Origin: AP-16 sp046727735 | GTDB taxonomy: Bacteria > Pseudomonadota > Alphaproteobacteria > Rhizobiales > Xanthobacteraceae | NCBI GenBank assembly: GCA_046727735.1 | Contig: JBKPDF010000045.1 | Location: forward strand, 1-64,000 | Direction: 5' to 3' | DNA: 64,000 bases | In this document: one piece after another, positions 44,668 to 53,186 of the stretch | Layout of the letters: every line of letters starts with the position of its first letter | Numbering within the stretch: the stretch's first letter is position 1 | Position numbers and translations under genes: made by a program | The notes under the pieces: model-generated | What the model saw: only the letters and a program-made list of their open reading frames with translations | The model's database searches: none | Told to the model about the DNA's origin: nothing

Positions 44668-44807
44668 TCCTCGGACCAAAGGGCGATGTCCGCTACGTCG
44701 TCTACAAGCCGGTGACCGACAACGACCGACTTGCGCGGCAACGGAAGTTCTCCCAAGCAATGAAGTTCGAGAATGTCACTGCGCCGGCGCGGGGCGGACC
44801 GGTATGA
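44604..44807 (+). CDS. 67-residue frame: likely out-of-frame C-terminus of the gluzincin, or a coupled small protein
   Basis: The frame has a glycine-led start and a compact beta-like core (FDFYGGSTVILGPKGDVRYV, VYKPVTDNDRLARQRKFS). It overlaps the preceding protease by 64 bases. The motif GGSTVILGPxGxVRYV reads like the natural end of the protease, reached by a one-base slip near 44600-44630. A separate protein with its own ATG is possible, but the only Shine-Dalgarno-like sequence (GGAAG) is weak. Confidence 0.45.
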   Translation: MSKGEGGSGNPAFDFYGGSTVILGPKGDVRYVVYKPVTDNDRLARQRKFSQAMKFENVTAPARGGPV

Positions 44808-45006
44808 CTCCGGACAGGGTTCGGAGACGGCAACCGGCCGCCGATGCAGGCGGCGTAGTTCCGGTGAAACGCGCCGAGCTCGTTGCGGCGTGAGCCGAGG
44901 CGCGGCACGCGCGCCGGTCCAATCGGCCGGCGATCGAGCGCCTCCCACAGTTCGGATCAGCTGCTGCATATTGCGATCGATGCGGCATCGGCGCTAACCA
45001 GAACGC

Positions 45007-45489
45007 GTGTCTGCTACCCACCCGATCCGCCTGCGCGTCAACGGCCGCGCTTTCGCCCGCGAGGTCGCGCCGCGAACCCATCTCGCCGATTTCCTGCGCC
45101 ACGAGCTCGGCCTGACCGGCACCCATATCGGTTGCGAGCACGGCGCGTGCGGTGCCTGCACGGTGCTGCTCGACGGCGTAGCCGTGCGCTCCTGCCTGCT
45201 GTTCGCGGTGCAGGTCGACGGCGCCGACGTCACGACCGTCGAAGGCCTCGCGGGCGAGGGTGGCGCGCTCAATCCGCTGCAGCAGGCGTTTCGCGATCAT
45301 CACGGCCTGCAATGCGGGTTCTGCACGCCCGGAATGCTGATGACCCTCACGGGTTTTCTTGCCGAGCAGCCCGGTGCGGACGAGCATGCGATCCGCGACG
45401 CGATCTCCGGAAATCTTTGCCGGTGCACCGGCTACGAGAGCATCGTCGACGCCGCGCTTCAGGCGGCGTCCGCCCTGCGGAAGGCCTGA
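45007..45489 (+). CDS. (2Fe-2S)-binding subunit of a molybdenum hydroxylase (CoxS-like)
   Basis: Cysteines C43, C48, C51 and C63 form the plant-type ferredoxin cluster (CEHGACGACTVLLDG), and C103, C106, C138 and C140 the second cluster (CGFCTPG, CRCTGY). The length of 160 residues is standard for CoxS/QorS-type subunits. It passes electrons from the molybdenum site in the large subunit encoded just downstream (2-base gap). The start is GTG at 45007. No FAD-binding medium subunit is encoded nearby, so electrons probably go to another acceptor. Confidence 0.9.
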   Translation: MSATHPIRLRVNGRAFAREVAPRTHLADFLRHELGLTGTHIGCEHGACGACTVLLDGVAVRSCLLFAVQVDGADVTTVEGLAGEGGALNPLQQAFRDHHGLQCGFCTPGMLMTLTGFLAEQPGADEHAIRDAISGNLCRCTGYESIVDAALQAASALRKA

Positions 45490-45491
45490 CA

Positions 45492-47819
45492 ATGGGCGCG
45501 CGCTATTTCGGCGCAAGGGTGCCGCGCGTCGAGGATCCCGATCTCCTCGCCGGCCGCGGCCGCTATCTCGACGACATCGTGCTGCCCGACACGCTGGAGG
45601 CCGCGTTCGTGCGCTCGCCCCACGCTCACGCGCGCATCAAGGCGATCGAGACACGCGCGGCCGCAGCGCTACCAGGCGTCGTCGCGGTGCTCACCGCGGG
45701 CGGTCTCGATGCGGCCGAGCGGCCGATGCCGCTGTTCGCACCGTCGCCGTTGATCAAGCAGAACCGCACCCAGCATGTGCTTGCGACGACGGCGGTGCGC
45801 TATGTGGGCGAAGCGATCGTGATGGTCGTCGCCGAGAACCGCGCCGTCGCCGAGGATGCCTGCGAGCTCGTCGCGATCGATTACGAGCCGCTGCCGGTTT
45901 CCGCGGACCTCGGCTCCGCGCTCGACGGCGATGCGCCCAAGGCGCACGAGGACGCGCCGGACAATCGCGCCGCCACGTTGCGCGGGCGCTTCGGCAATGT
46001 CGATGCAGTGTTCGCGCGGGCGCCGCACGTGTTTTCCGAGCGCATTTTCCAGACCCGCGGCGGCTGCCACGCCATGGAATGCCGCGGCGTCCTCGCGGTC
46101 GAGGACGCGCTGTCGGGCGCGCTCACGGTCTTCAGCTCGACCCAGGCGCCCTACATGGTGCGTCGCGCGCTGGCCGGCTGGATGAACGTCGACGAGAGCC
46201 GGGTTCGCGTCGCGGCCCCGCAGGTCGGCGGCGGATTCGGGCCGAAGGCCGCCATTTATCCGGAGGAATTCGCCGTCGCGCTCGCCGCCCGCAAGCTGAA
46301 GCGACCGGTCAAATGGATCGAGGACCGGCGCGAGCATTTTCTCGCCACCAACCAGCAGCGCGACGAGATCTGGGACGTCGAAGTCGCGGCGGACGAGGCC
46401 GGCCGCTTGCTGGCAGTCCGCGGGCGCTGCCTGCACGACAACGGCGCCTATCTGCCGTATGGACTCGTGTTGCCGGCGACGCTGCTCGCGCCGTTCCCGG
46501 GGCCTTATGCGCTCGAAGCGCTCGACATCACGATCGAGGTCGCCTTCACCAACAAGGTTCCGACGAGCCCCGTGCGCGGTGCCGGCCGGCCGAACGTCGC
46601 CTTCGTGCTGGAGCGGCTCGCGGATCGGGTTGGGCGCGAGCTCAAGATCGATTGCAGCGAGGTGCGGCGCCGCAGCTTCGTGCGTGCGGATCAGTTCCCG
46701 TACAAGACCGGGATGTTGGCCCGCGACGGCTCGCCGGTCGCCTATGACAGCGGCGACTATCACGGCTGTCTTGACGCAGCATTGCGCGCGATCGGTGCCG
46801 CCGATTTTCCCGAGCGGCAGCGGCAAGCACGCGGTGAAGGGCGGTTCCTCGGGCTCGGCCTCGCGAGCTATGTCGAAGATACCGGGTTGCCGCCGTTCGA
46901 GGGCGCCGCGGTGAAGATCGAGCGCAGCGGCAAGGTCTTGGTCACGACCGGAGCCGCGAGTCAGGGCCAGGGTCATCACACCATGCTGGCCCAGATCACC
47001 GCCGACGTGCTCTCCATGCCGATCGAGAACGTAACGGTGCGTTCCGCAGACACGGCGGTCTTTCCGCACGGCATCGGCACGATCGCGAGCCGCGTCGCGG
47101 TGGCGGCCGGCTCCTCGGTGCATCTTGCGGCGCAGAAGGTGCGCGACAAGGCGATCCGGCTCGCGGCCGACATGCTCGAAGCCGCCGAGCCCGACCTCGT
47201 GGTCGAAGACGGCGTGGTGCGCGTCGCCGGCACCGATAAATCGATCGCGCTCGCCGAGATCGCGCGGCGCATCGACGGCGATGCGGCGCTGCCGCTGCCG
47301 CCCGGCACCGAGCCGGGGCTCGCCGCGACCGCGTATCACGAGGCGCGGGCCACCACCTTCGCGAGCGGAACCAACGCGGCCGAGGTGGAGGTCGATCCCG
47401 CCACCGGCGCGGTCAAGATCCTGCGCTACGTCGTCGCTCACGATTGCGGCAAGCTCATCAATCCGCTGCTGGTCGACGGCCAGATCCGCGGCGGGGTCGT
47501 GCACGGCATCGGCAACGCGCTGTTCGAGCGCGCGGTCTACGACGAGGAGGCGCAGCCGCTCGCGACGAACTACGCCGATTATCTCATCCCGAGCGCGCCC
47601 GAGATGCCGCGCATCGAGATCGTGCACCTGGAGAACCCCTCGCCGCTCAATCCGATCGGCGTCAAGGGCGCGGGCGAGGGCGGCACGATCCCGGCGGCGG
47701 CGTGCATCGTCTCGGCGATCGAGGACGCACTCGCGCCCTTCGGCGCGAGATTCTCCGAGCACCCGCTTTCGCCCGAGGCGATCCTCAGCGCGATCCGAAC
47801 GCGGTCCGGACCGCGCTGA
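45492..47819 (+). CDS. molybdopterin-binding subunit of a xanthine-dehydrogenase-family hydroxylase
   Basis: A 775-residue large subunit with GGGFGPKAAIYPEEFAVALA, SPVRGAGRPNVAFVLERLAD, the QGQGHHTMLAQI cofactor loop and GVKGAGEGGT with the catalytic Glu at about 729. The active-site loop has VRGAGRP, not the AYRCSFR of true CO dehydrogenase, so it hydroxylates an aromatic, N-heterocyclic or aldehyde substrate. It is paired with the CoxS-like subunit. The absence of CoxM suggests an isoquinoline- or aldehyde-oxidoreductase-like two-subunit enzyme, or a medium subunit encoded elsewhere. Confidence 0.9.
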   Translation: MGARYFGARVPRVEDPDLLAGRGRYLDDIVLPDTLEAAFVRSPHAHARIKAIETRAAAALPGVVAVLTAGGLDAAERPMPLFAPSPLIKQNRTQHVLATTAVRYVGEAIVMVVAENRAVAEDACELVAIDYEPLPVSADLGSALDGDAPKAHEDAPDNRAATLRGRFGNVDAVFARAPHVFSERIFQTRGGCHAMECRGVLAVEDALSGALTVFSSTQAPYMVRRALAGWMNVDESRVRVAAPQVGGGFGPKAAIYPEEFAVALAARKLKRPVKWIEDRREHFLATNQQRDEIWDVEVAADEAGRLLAVRGRCLHDNGAYLPYGLVLPATLLAPFPGPYALEALDITIEVAFTNKVPTSPVRGAGRPNVAFVLERLADRVGRELKIDCSEVRRRSFVRADQFPYKTGMLARDGSPVAYDSGDYHGCLDAALRAIGAADFPERQRQARGEGRFLGLGLASYVEDTGLPPFEGAAVKIERSGKVLVTTGAASQGQGHHTMLAQITADVLSMPIENVTVRSADTAVFPHGIGTIASRVAVAAGSSVHLAAQKVRDKAIRLAADMLEAAEPDLVVEDGVVRVAGTDKSIALAEIARRIDGDAALPLPPGTEPGLAATAYHEARATTFASGTNAAEVEVDPATGAVKILRYVVAHDCGKLINPLLVDGQIRGGVVHGIGNALFERAVYDEEAQPLATNYADYLIPSAPEMPRIEIVHLENPSPLNPIGVKGAGEGGTIPAAACIVSAIEDALAPFGARFSEHPLSPEAILSAIRTRSGPR

Positions 47820-47842
47820 ACCGCGTGCCGCGAGCGCTCGGA

Positions 47843-48265
47843 TCAGCTCGGCGGCGGCATCCGCTCGAAATTCGGGATGTCCTTCGACGTAACATCCCAG
47901 TTGGGTCGGTCTTTCGCGTACACGACCACCTGCGGCGAAAACCAGGCATGATCATCGAGGCAGCCGACCGTGATATTGACCAGGCCGGGACGCGCGGAAT
48001 TCTCGCCGTATACCCGACTGCCGCATACCGGACAGAAATGCCGGGTATTGATGTTGCCGCTTTCGGCCTTCGACGCGTAGCTCGTCGTCTTTCCTGTGAT
48101 CGTCACGTCATCACGCTTGAACCGGGCCAAGGACATGTGGCCGGTGCCGGACGCGCGTTGGCAGTCCTTGCAATGGCATTGTCCCATGCCGACGGGTTCC
48201 GAACGGATCGTGAAATTCACGGCGCCGCAGAGGCAGCGTCCCGTTGCGAATGGCTGGTTCGACAT
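47843..48265 (-). CDS. GFA/CENP-V-type zinc protein
   Basis: A 140-residue protein with the full GFA cysteine set: C11/C13 in RCLCGAV, C30/C32/C35 in CHCKDCQRASG and C78/C81 in FCPVCGSR. The family binds zinc; its prototype, glutathione-dependent formaldehyde-activating enzyme, is disputed as an enzyme, and most members have no known function. It is convergent with the hydroxylase subunit and lies 45 bases after the LivM-like gene on its own strand, so it may belong to the Liv unit. Confidence 0.88.
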   Translation of the reverse strand: MSNQPFATGRCLCGAVNFTIRSEPVGMGQCHCKDCQRASGTGHMSLARFKRDDVTITGKTTSYASKAESGNINTRHFCPVCGSRVYGENSARPGLVNITVGCLDDHAWFSPQVVVYAKDRPNWDVTSKDIPNFERMPPPS

Positions 48266-48310
48266 GATTTCTCCCTTGCCGAGCTGGGCGTGAAGCTACC
48301 ACGGGGCGCA

Positions 48311-49270
48311 CTATCGGGCACTATTCCGATTGAGTCTTCCGACGAGCGCTGTCGCAAGTGCGTTGAGCCCGCCCGCATGCGTGCGCATCAGCACGATCAC
48401 CACGACCGCGAAGATCACCATGTCCCATTCGCCGTATTTCTGCAGCCAGGTAATCAGTATCTGAACGGGGGTAGCGCCGATCAGCGGCCCCGCGACCGAG
48501 CCGAGCCCGCCCAGCACCACCATGATGATGAGCTTGGCCATCTCGTTGAAATCGGCGAGCTGCGGGCTGAGCACGACGACGTAATGCGCATAGAAGGCAC
48601 CGGCGAGGCCCGCAAAGGCGCTCGACACGGTGAACACCAGGATCTTCACCCGCGTGGTGTCGACGCCGAGACTCTCGGCGCGCAGCTCGTCGTCCTTGAT
48701 CGCTCGCATGAACTGCCCGAGCGGCGAGCGCACCATCGCGTACATCGCCAGCACCGAGCCGAAGGCGAGCGCGGCGAACAGATAGTAGTACGCGACCGGA
48801 TCGAGGTTGCGGAACAGCGGCGGCACGTCGAGCCCGAGCTCGCCACGCGTGATCGGGTAGGCGGCGGCGAGCAGGATGTGGATCGTCTCGGCGAACGCCC
48901 AGGTGGCGATGGCGAGATAGATGGCGCGCATCGACAGCACGATGCGGCCGAGCGCATAGCCGAGCAGCGCCGCGAGCGCGATGCCGCTGACGATGCCGAC
49001 CCAGATCGGCACGGCGAAATAACGGATCAGAAGGCCGGACGTGTAGCCGCCGATCGCGGCGAACGCCTGATGGGCGAGCGAGAATTGGCCGGTGAAACCG
49101 GCCAGCAAATTCCAGCTCGCGGCGAGGATCGTGTAGTAGCAGCTCGTGGTGAGCATGTGCAGGGTGAAATTGCCGGCGAGCGCCGGCGCGAGCGCGAGCA
49201 CCATTGCGGCGACCACGCAAACGAGCGCCGGCCTGCGCCATTCCGCCGACAAGGCAAGGCCGCGCCTCAT
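48311..49270 (-). CDS. branched-chain amino acid-type ABC permease (LivM-like)
   Basis: A 319-residue permease with the LivM pattern ASWNLLAGFTGQFSLAHQAF, RAIKDDELRAESLGVDTTRV and GGLGSVAGPLIGATPVQILI, about eight membrane segments in all. It is the last gene of the minus-strand importer (SBP, H, G, F, M). Its start overlaps the LivF stop by 4 bases. Confidence 0.88.
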   Translation of the reverse strand: MRRGLALSAEWRRPALVCVVAAMVLALAPALAGNFTLHMLTTSCYYTILAASWNLLAGFTGQFSLAHQAFAAIGGYTSGLLIRYFAVPIWVGIVSGIALAALLGYALGRIVLSMRAIYLAIATWAFAETIHILLAAAYPITRGELGLDVPPLFRNLDPVAYYYLFAALAFGSVLAMYAMVRSPLGQFMRAIKDDELRAESLGVDTTRVKILVFTVSSAFAGLAGAFYAHYVVVLSPQLADFNEMAKLIIMVVLGGLGSVAGPLIGATPVQILITWLQKYGEWDMVIFAVVVIVLMRTHAGGLNALATALVGRLNRNSAR

Positions 49271-49998
49271 CCGAGCAGCGCCTCCTTGAACAAGGCGCCG
49301 ATCCGCGTCGGCGAGAACTCTCGCGCCGGTCCTTCGGCGCGTACGCGGCCGAGGTCCAGCATATAGACGGCGTCGGCTTGCCGGACGGCGTCTTCGACGT
49401 TCTGGTCGACCAGCAGGATCGTCGCCGCGATGTTGCGCCGTGCGGTCTGCAAGAGCGCATAGACCTGATCGACCAGCGCGGGCGCGAGCCCCGCGGTCGG
49501 CTCGTCGACCAGCATCAGCGCCGGCTCGGCCATCATCTCGCGTGCGATCGAGAGCATACGGCCCTGACCGCCGCTCAGCGCTCCCGCGGCCTCGCGCCGA
49601 CGATCGGCCAAAACCGGAAAGGTCCCGTAGATATTTTCCAGACGCGCGTTCAACCGTGCCCGATCGCGGCGGAAGAGATAGCCGCCCATGCGCAAATTCT
49701 CCTCGACCGTGAGCAGCGGAAAGACGTTGATCTCCTGCGGCACATAGCCGATGCCGCGGGATTTGATCGCGTAGGGCGCCAACCCGTCGATCGGCGCGTC
49801 CCGCAAACGGATGCGGCCGCGATGCGGCTTCAAGAACCCGAACAGAACCCTGAGCAGCGTCGATTTCCCGGCTCCGTTCGGGCCGATCACCAGCGTGAGG
49901 CTGCCGCGCGCAACGGTGAGCGACACGCCGCGCAGCACGTCGATCCCGGCCGTGTACCCGGCATGCAGGTCCTCGACCGTGAGCAGCGCCTCGCTCAT
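49267..49998 (-). CDS. branched-chain amino acid-type ABC ATPase (LivF-like)
   Basis: LivF-type ATPase of 243 residues: Walker A GPNGAGKST, IGYVPQEINVFPLLTVEENL, signature LSGGQGRMLSIAR and Walker B LMLVDEPTAGLAPAL. It overlaps the LivG stop by 4 bases and the LivM start by 4, which ties the three together in translation. Confidence 0.9.
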   Translation of the reverse strand: MSEALLTVEDLHAGYTAGIDVLRGVSLTVARGSLTLVIGPNGAGKSTLLRVLFGFLKPHRGRIRLRDAPIDGLAPYAIKSRGIGYVPQEINVFPLLTVEENLRMGGYLFRRDRARLNARLENIYGTFPVLADRRREAAGALSGGQGRMLSIAREMMAEPALMLVDEPTAGLAPALVDQVYALLQTARRNIAATILLVDQNVEDAVRQADAVYMLDLGRVRAEGPAREFSPTRIGALFKEALLG

Positions 49999-50723
49999 GC
50001 GAGCCTGCCCAGGTACGCGCCGATCACCTCGTCCCTGCCGGCAACCTCGTCGAGCGTGCCTTCGGCGCCAACGCGGCCCTCAATCATCACCGTAACGCGG
50101 CGGCAGAGCCGACGCACCAACGCCATCTCGTGGCTGACGATCACGAAGGTGGTGCGCTGCTCGCGATTGCGCGTCTCGATCAGTTCGAGGATCGATTCCT
50201 TGATGGCGGGCGCAATCCCCGCGAACGGCTCGTCGAGCAGGTAGCACTTGAGCCGCGGCGCCATGAAGCCCGAGGCGATCTGCAGGAGCGCGCGCTGCCC
50301 GCCGGAGAGCGCCTTGGCCGGCGATTGCGCCAGCGGTGCAAGGCCGGTCGATTGCAATAGTCGCTGCGCTTGTTCGGCCGCGCGTTCTGCAGCGGTGCGG
50401 CGCGGGTCGGCCCAATACGGCAGCATCAGATTCTCGACGACGCTCAGGTTTCCGAACAGCCGCGCCACCTGGAAGGTGCGCAGCAGGCCGTTGCGGGCCA
50501 ATTCATGCGGCATCAGGCCGGCGAGCGGCTCGCCGTCGAGGCGGATCTCGCCGGCGGTCGGCGCATACAGGCCGCCGATCAAATTGACGAGCGTGGTCTT
50601 GCCGGCGCCGTTCGGGCCGATGATACCGCGGATCTCGCCGGACTCGATTGATAGGTTCACGCCGTCGACCGCGGAGAGCCCGCCGAAGCGCTTGACGAGG
50701 TTTCTGGTCGTCAGCAGCGCCAC
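49995..50723 (-). CDS. branched-chain amino acid-type ABC ATPase (LivG-like)
   Basis: A 242-residue LivG-type ATPase with Walker A GPNGAGKTT, LARNGLLRTFQVARLFGNLS, signature LSGGQRALLQIASGFM and Walker B YLLDEPFAGIAPAIKESI. It begins 9 bases after the permease stop. This signature is of the standard LSGGQ form, unlike the LivG of the first importer at 39857. Confidence 0.9.
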   Translation of the reverse strand: MALLTTRNLVKRFGGLSAVDGVNLSIESGEIRGIIGPNGAGKTTLVNLIGGLYAPTAGEIRLDGEPLAGLMPHELARNGLLRTFQVARLFGNLSVVENLMLPYWADPRRTAAERAAEQAQRLLQSTGLAPLAQSPAKALSGGQRALLQIASGFMAPRLKCYLLDEPFAGIAPAIKESILELIETRNREQRTTFVIVSHEMALVRRLCRRVTVMIEGRVGAEGTLDEVAGRDEVIGAYLGRLA

Positions 50724-50732
50724 GTCGTTGCC

Positions 50733-51629
50733 TCAGGCCTGCCGGACGCGCTCGCCGAACAGGCCAGACGGGCGCAGCAGCAGCACCAGGATGACCAGCA
50801 GGAAACCGTAGACGTTCTGATAGGGCGCGGCGATAAAGGCGGCGCCGAGGGATTCGACCACGCCGAGCAGCACGCCGGCGATGAGCGCGCCGGGAATCGA
50901 TCCGAGGCCGCCGATCACGACGATTTCGAAGCCCTTGACGGTGGTGACGATCCCATTGGTCGGAAAAACCATGAACACCGGCGCGAGCAGCGCGCCGGCT
51001 ATGCCGGCGAGCCCGACGCCGATGCCGAACGCGACCTGGTCGAGCCGGAACACGTCGACGCCCGCGGTCTGCGCGCCGACCCGGCTCTGGGCCGCGGCGC
51101 GCAGCGCGAGCCCGAGCCACGTGCGCTTGAGCAGCAGATAGAACAGCGCGATCGCCGCGAGCGCGCACAAGAAGGCGGCGAGCCGCGCTCCGCTCTCGGG
51201 CAGCGGGCCGAGCATGACGGTCGGGAGATTGGAGCCGGGCGTGCGCTGATACGGCCCGCTCAGTGCGGTCGCGAGGTTGCGCAGCAGCAGCAGGAGCGCG
51301 ATCGTGACCACGATCGCATAATCGTCCTTGCGCTCGATGCCCTGGGTGAACATTGGCTTGATCAACAGCGGCTCGAGCAGGAAGCCGAGCGCGAATACGC
51401 CGATTGCCGAGAGCGGCGCCGCGATCCACCAAAGATCCGGGCCGAGCCATTCCACGACCAGCAGATATTGGAGGTAGCCGCCGATCATATAGAACTCGCC
51501 CATCGACCAGTTGATCATCTTCACGATGCTGTAGATGAAGGTGATACCCAGCGCCATCAGCGCGTAGAGCACGCCGATCATGATCCCCGCGATCAGGGTC
51601 TGGACGAAGAGCTCGGCGGAAAAAATCAT
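50733..51629 (-). CDS. branched-chain amino acid-type ABC permease (LivH-like)
   Basis: The 298-residue permease begins MIFSAELFVQTLIAGIMIGV at 51629 and has the LivH traits GVLYALMALGITFIYSIVKM and GGLGSIPGALIAGVLLGVVE. The frame is open further upstream into the palindromic repeat, but that extension is arginine-rich and not membrane-like, so I use the internal ATG. It follows the binding protein gene with the repeat in between, as in the first importer. Confidence 0.88.
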   Translation of the reverse strand: MIFSAELFVQTLIAGIMIGVLYALMALGITFIYSIVKMINWSMGEFYMIGGYLQYLLVVEWLGPDLWWIAAPLSAIGVFALGFLLEPLLIKPMFTQGIERKDDYAIVVTIALLLLLRNLATALSGPYQRTPGSNLPTVMLGPLPESGARLAAFLCALAAIALFYLLLKRTWLGLALRAAAQSRVGAQTAGVDVFRLDQVAFGIGVGLAGIAGALLAPVFMVFPTNGIVTTVKGFEIVVIGGLGSIPGALIAGVLLGVVESLGAAFIAAPYQNVYGFLLVILVLLLRPSGLFGERVRQA

Positions 51630-51703
51630 CCAAAAGGCCGCCGCGAAAGCGGAGCGCCACCCTCGCTGACGCAATCGTGCGGGTGAAGGGCGCGCCGCGT
51701 ACG

Positions 51704-51825
51704 CCTCCCTCCCCCGCCTGAGGGGGAGGGATGGGGAGGGGGCCTGGAGCCGCCGCGCGTCAGTTTGCCCCCTCCCGCCGTCGCATCGCGACGGCGACCT
51801 CCCCCGCAGGCGGGGGAGGGGATGG
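51704..51825. repeat. GC-rich palindromic repeat, BIME-like
   Basis: CTCCCTCCCCCGCCTGAGGG at the left pairs with the GCAGGCGGGGGAGGGG end at the right, with an inner palindrome CGCCGTCGCATCGCGACGGCG split around its centre. It lies between binding protein and permease genes of the second Liv importer, like the element at 37632. Confidence 0.7.
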
Positions 51826-51845
51826 AGCAAGCGTCACGACCGCGC

Positions 51846-53042
51846 TCACTGCGATCCGGCGTGCTCGATCACGACCGAGGCCTCTTTCCAGTCCTGGCCG
51901 GGCGCGGTGTACTGCAGGATCAGCACCGGCGGCGACCAATTGTGGAAGAACACGCCTTCGGCGCGGGGGAACGTCACCGGCGCGGAGGTCCAGCTCTTGA
52001 ACGTGCCGGTCTCGAGCGCCTGGATGAGCGCCTTCGGCTCCGTGCTCTTCGCCTGATTGAGCGCTTGCGCGACGATCAGCACGTCGCCGAAGCCGTTGAG
52101 CGAGGAATAGACCGGGGATTCTTTATATTTCTCCTCGTACGCCTTGGTGAACGCCGCGCCCTCGTCCGCGAGCTTCTGCTTGGGCGAGTAGTAGGCGATG
52201 AAGAACAGCTTGTCCCCGGTCTTGGGGTGCAGCTGCCAGAATTGCGGCCGGATCGGCGCATCGTAAGAGGCGAGCATCGGGGTCTGCGGGGTCAGCCCCA
52301 GCGTCGCCGCCTGCTCGACCATGAGATCCATCGGCTGGCCGACGCCGACATTGATGATCAGGTCCGGCTTGAAGGCTTTGACCTGCAGCAAGAGCGGAGT
52401 GAGATCGGTCGTGCCGTGGTCGAACGTGATGGCCTGCAGCTCGATCCCGAGCTTTTGCTCCTTGCTACGCTTCTCGGTCTCGGTGAGAAGCCCGATGCCG
52501 TAATCGGTCGTCTCCGCCAATAGCGATATCCGCCTGAAATTCTTCTGCTTGATGAAATCGAGCCAGGCCGCGGTGCGGACCGGATCGATCACGTGGGTGC
52601 GGAACGCGACGTCGTAATGCTTGGCGGTGATGTCGGCGGCGGAAGTCTGGGTGCCGATGGTCGGGACGCCGAGCTCCTTCGCTACCTCGTTGGCCGCGAG
52701 ATTGACCGAGCTGTGGAAGAACCCGGTGACCGCGACGGCACGCTCGTCGCTGACGAGGCGCCGGTAGGCGGCGACCCCGCTTTCGGTCCGGCCCTGGGAA
52801 TCCTGCACAGAGAGCGCGACCTTGCGGCCGCCGATCACGCCGCCCATCGGGCCGTTGATGTGCTCGACCGCAAGCTCGGCGCCGCGACGGATCAGCTGGC
52901 CGGCAGTCGGGTCCCCCGGCGGCGAGAGCGGAACGACGAGCCCGATGACGATCGGCGGATCGGCGGCGTTCACCACCGCGAACGGAAGGGCGGCGATGAA
53001 CACAACAGACAACAGGCCGGCAATGCGCGGGATCGTCTTCAT
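51846..53042 (-). CDS. ABC transporter substrate-binding protein, amino acid/urea type (LivK-like)
   Basis: A signal peptide (IAGLLSVVFIAALPFAVVNA) precedes DPPIVIGLVVPLSPPGDPTA, the start of a Leu/Ile/Val-type binding protein (398 residues). The central part has SVQDSQGRTESGVAAYRRLV, and ETDYGIGLL lies in the hinge region. It is the first gene of the importer that continues with the permeases and ATPases from 51629 to 48311. The gene is divergent from the Asp/Glu racemase gene, which may act on the imported compound. Ligand unknown. Confidence 0.88.
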   Translation of the reverse strand: MKTIPRIAGLLSVVFIAALPFAVVNAADPPIVIGLVVPLSPPGDPTAGQLIRRGAELAVEHINGPMGGVIGGRKVALSVQDSQGRTESGVAAYRRLVSDERAVAVTGFFHSSVNLAANEVAKELGVPTIGTQTSAADITAKHYDVAFRTHVIDPVRTAAWLDFIKQKNFRRISLLAETTDYGIGLLTETEKRSKEQKLGIELQAITFDHGTTDLTPLLLQVKAFKPDLIINVGVGQPMDLMVEQAATLGLTPQTPMLASYDAPIRPQFWQLHPKTGDKLFFIAYYSPKQKLADEGAAFTKAYEEKYKESPVYSSLNGFGDVLIVAQALNQAKSTEPKALIQALETGTFKSWTSAPVTFPRAEGVFFHNWSPPVLILQYTAPGQDWKEASVVIEHAGSQ

Positions 53043-53186
53043 CAAAGCCCTCCCTCGATGCGCTTGTGCGCGGGCGGCGCGGCGGAACTCTAGCAGGACG
53101 CTTTTTCCATTTCACCCCGCGCGCGCCGCGACGCAGAATCTTCGCGGCAATTTCGCCGCCGGCCTCCGGCTGCTAATCTGGCAACC

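Noticed and set aside
45669..47762. 697-residue minus-strand frame over the molybdenum hydroxylase
   Set aside because: The plus-strand CoxL-type gene is certain, and the antisense frame has no protein motif.
45492..47819. CO dehydrogenase (CoxL form I)
   Set aside because: The active-site loop reads VRGAGRP rather than AYRCSFR and no CoxM is present.
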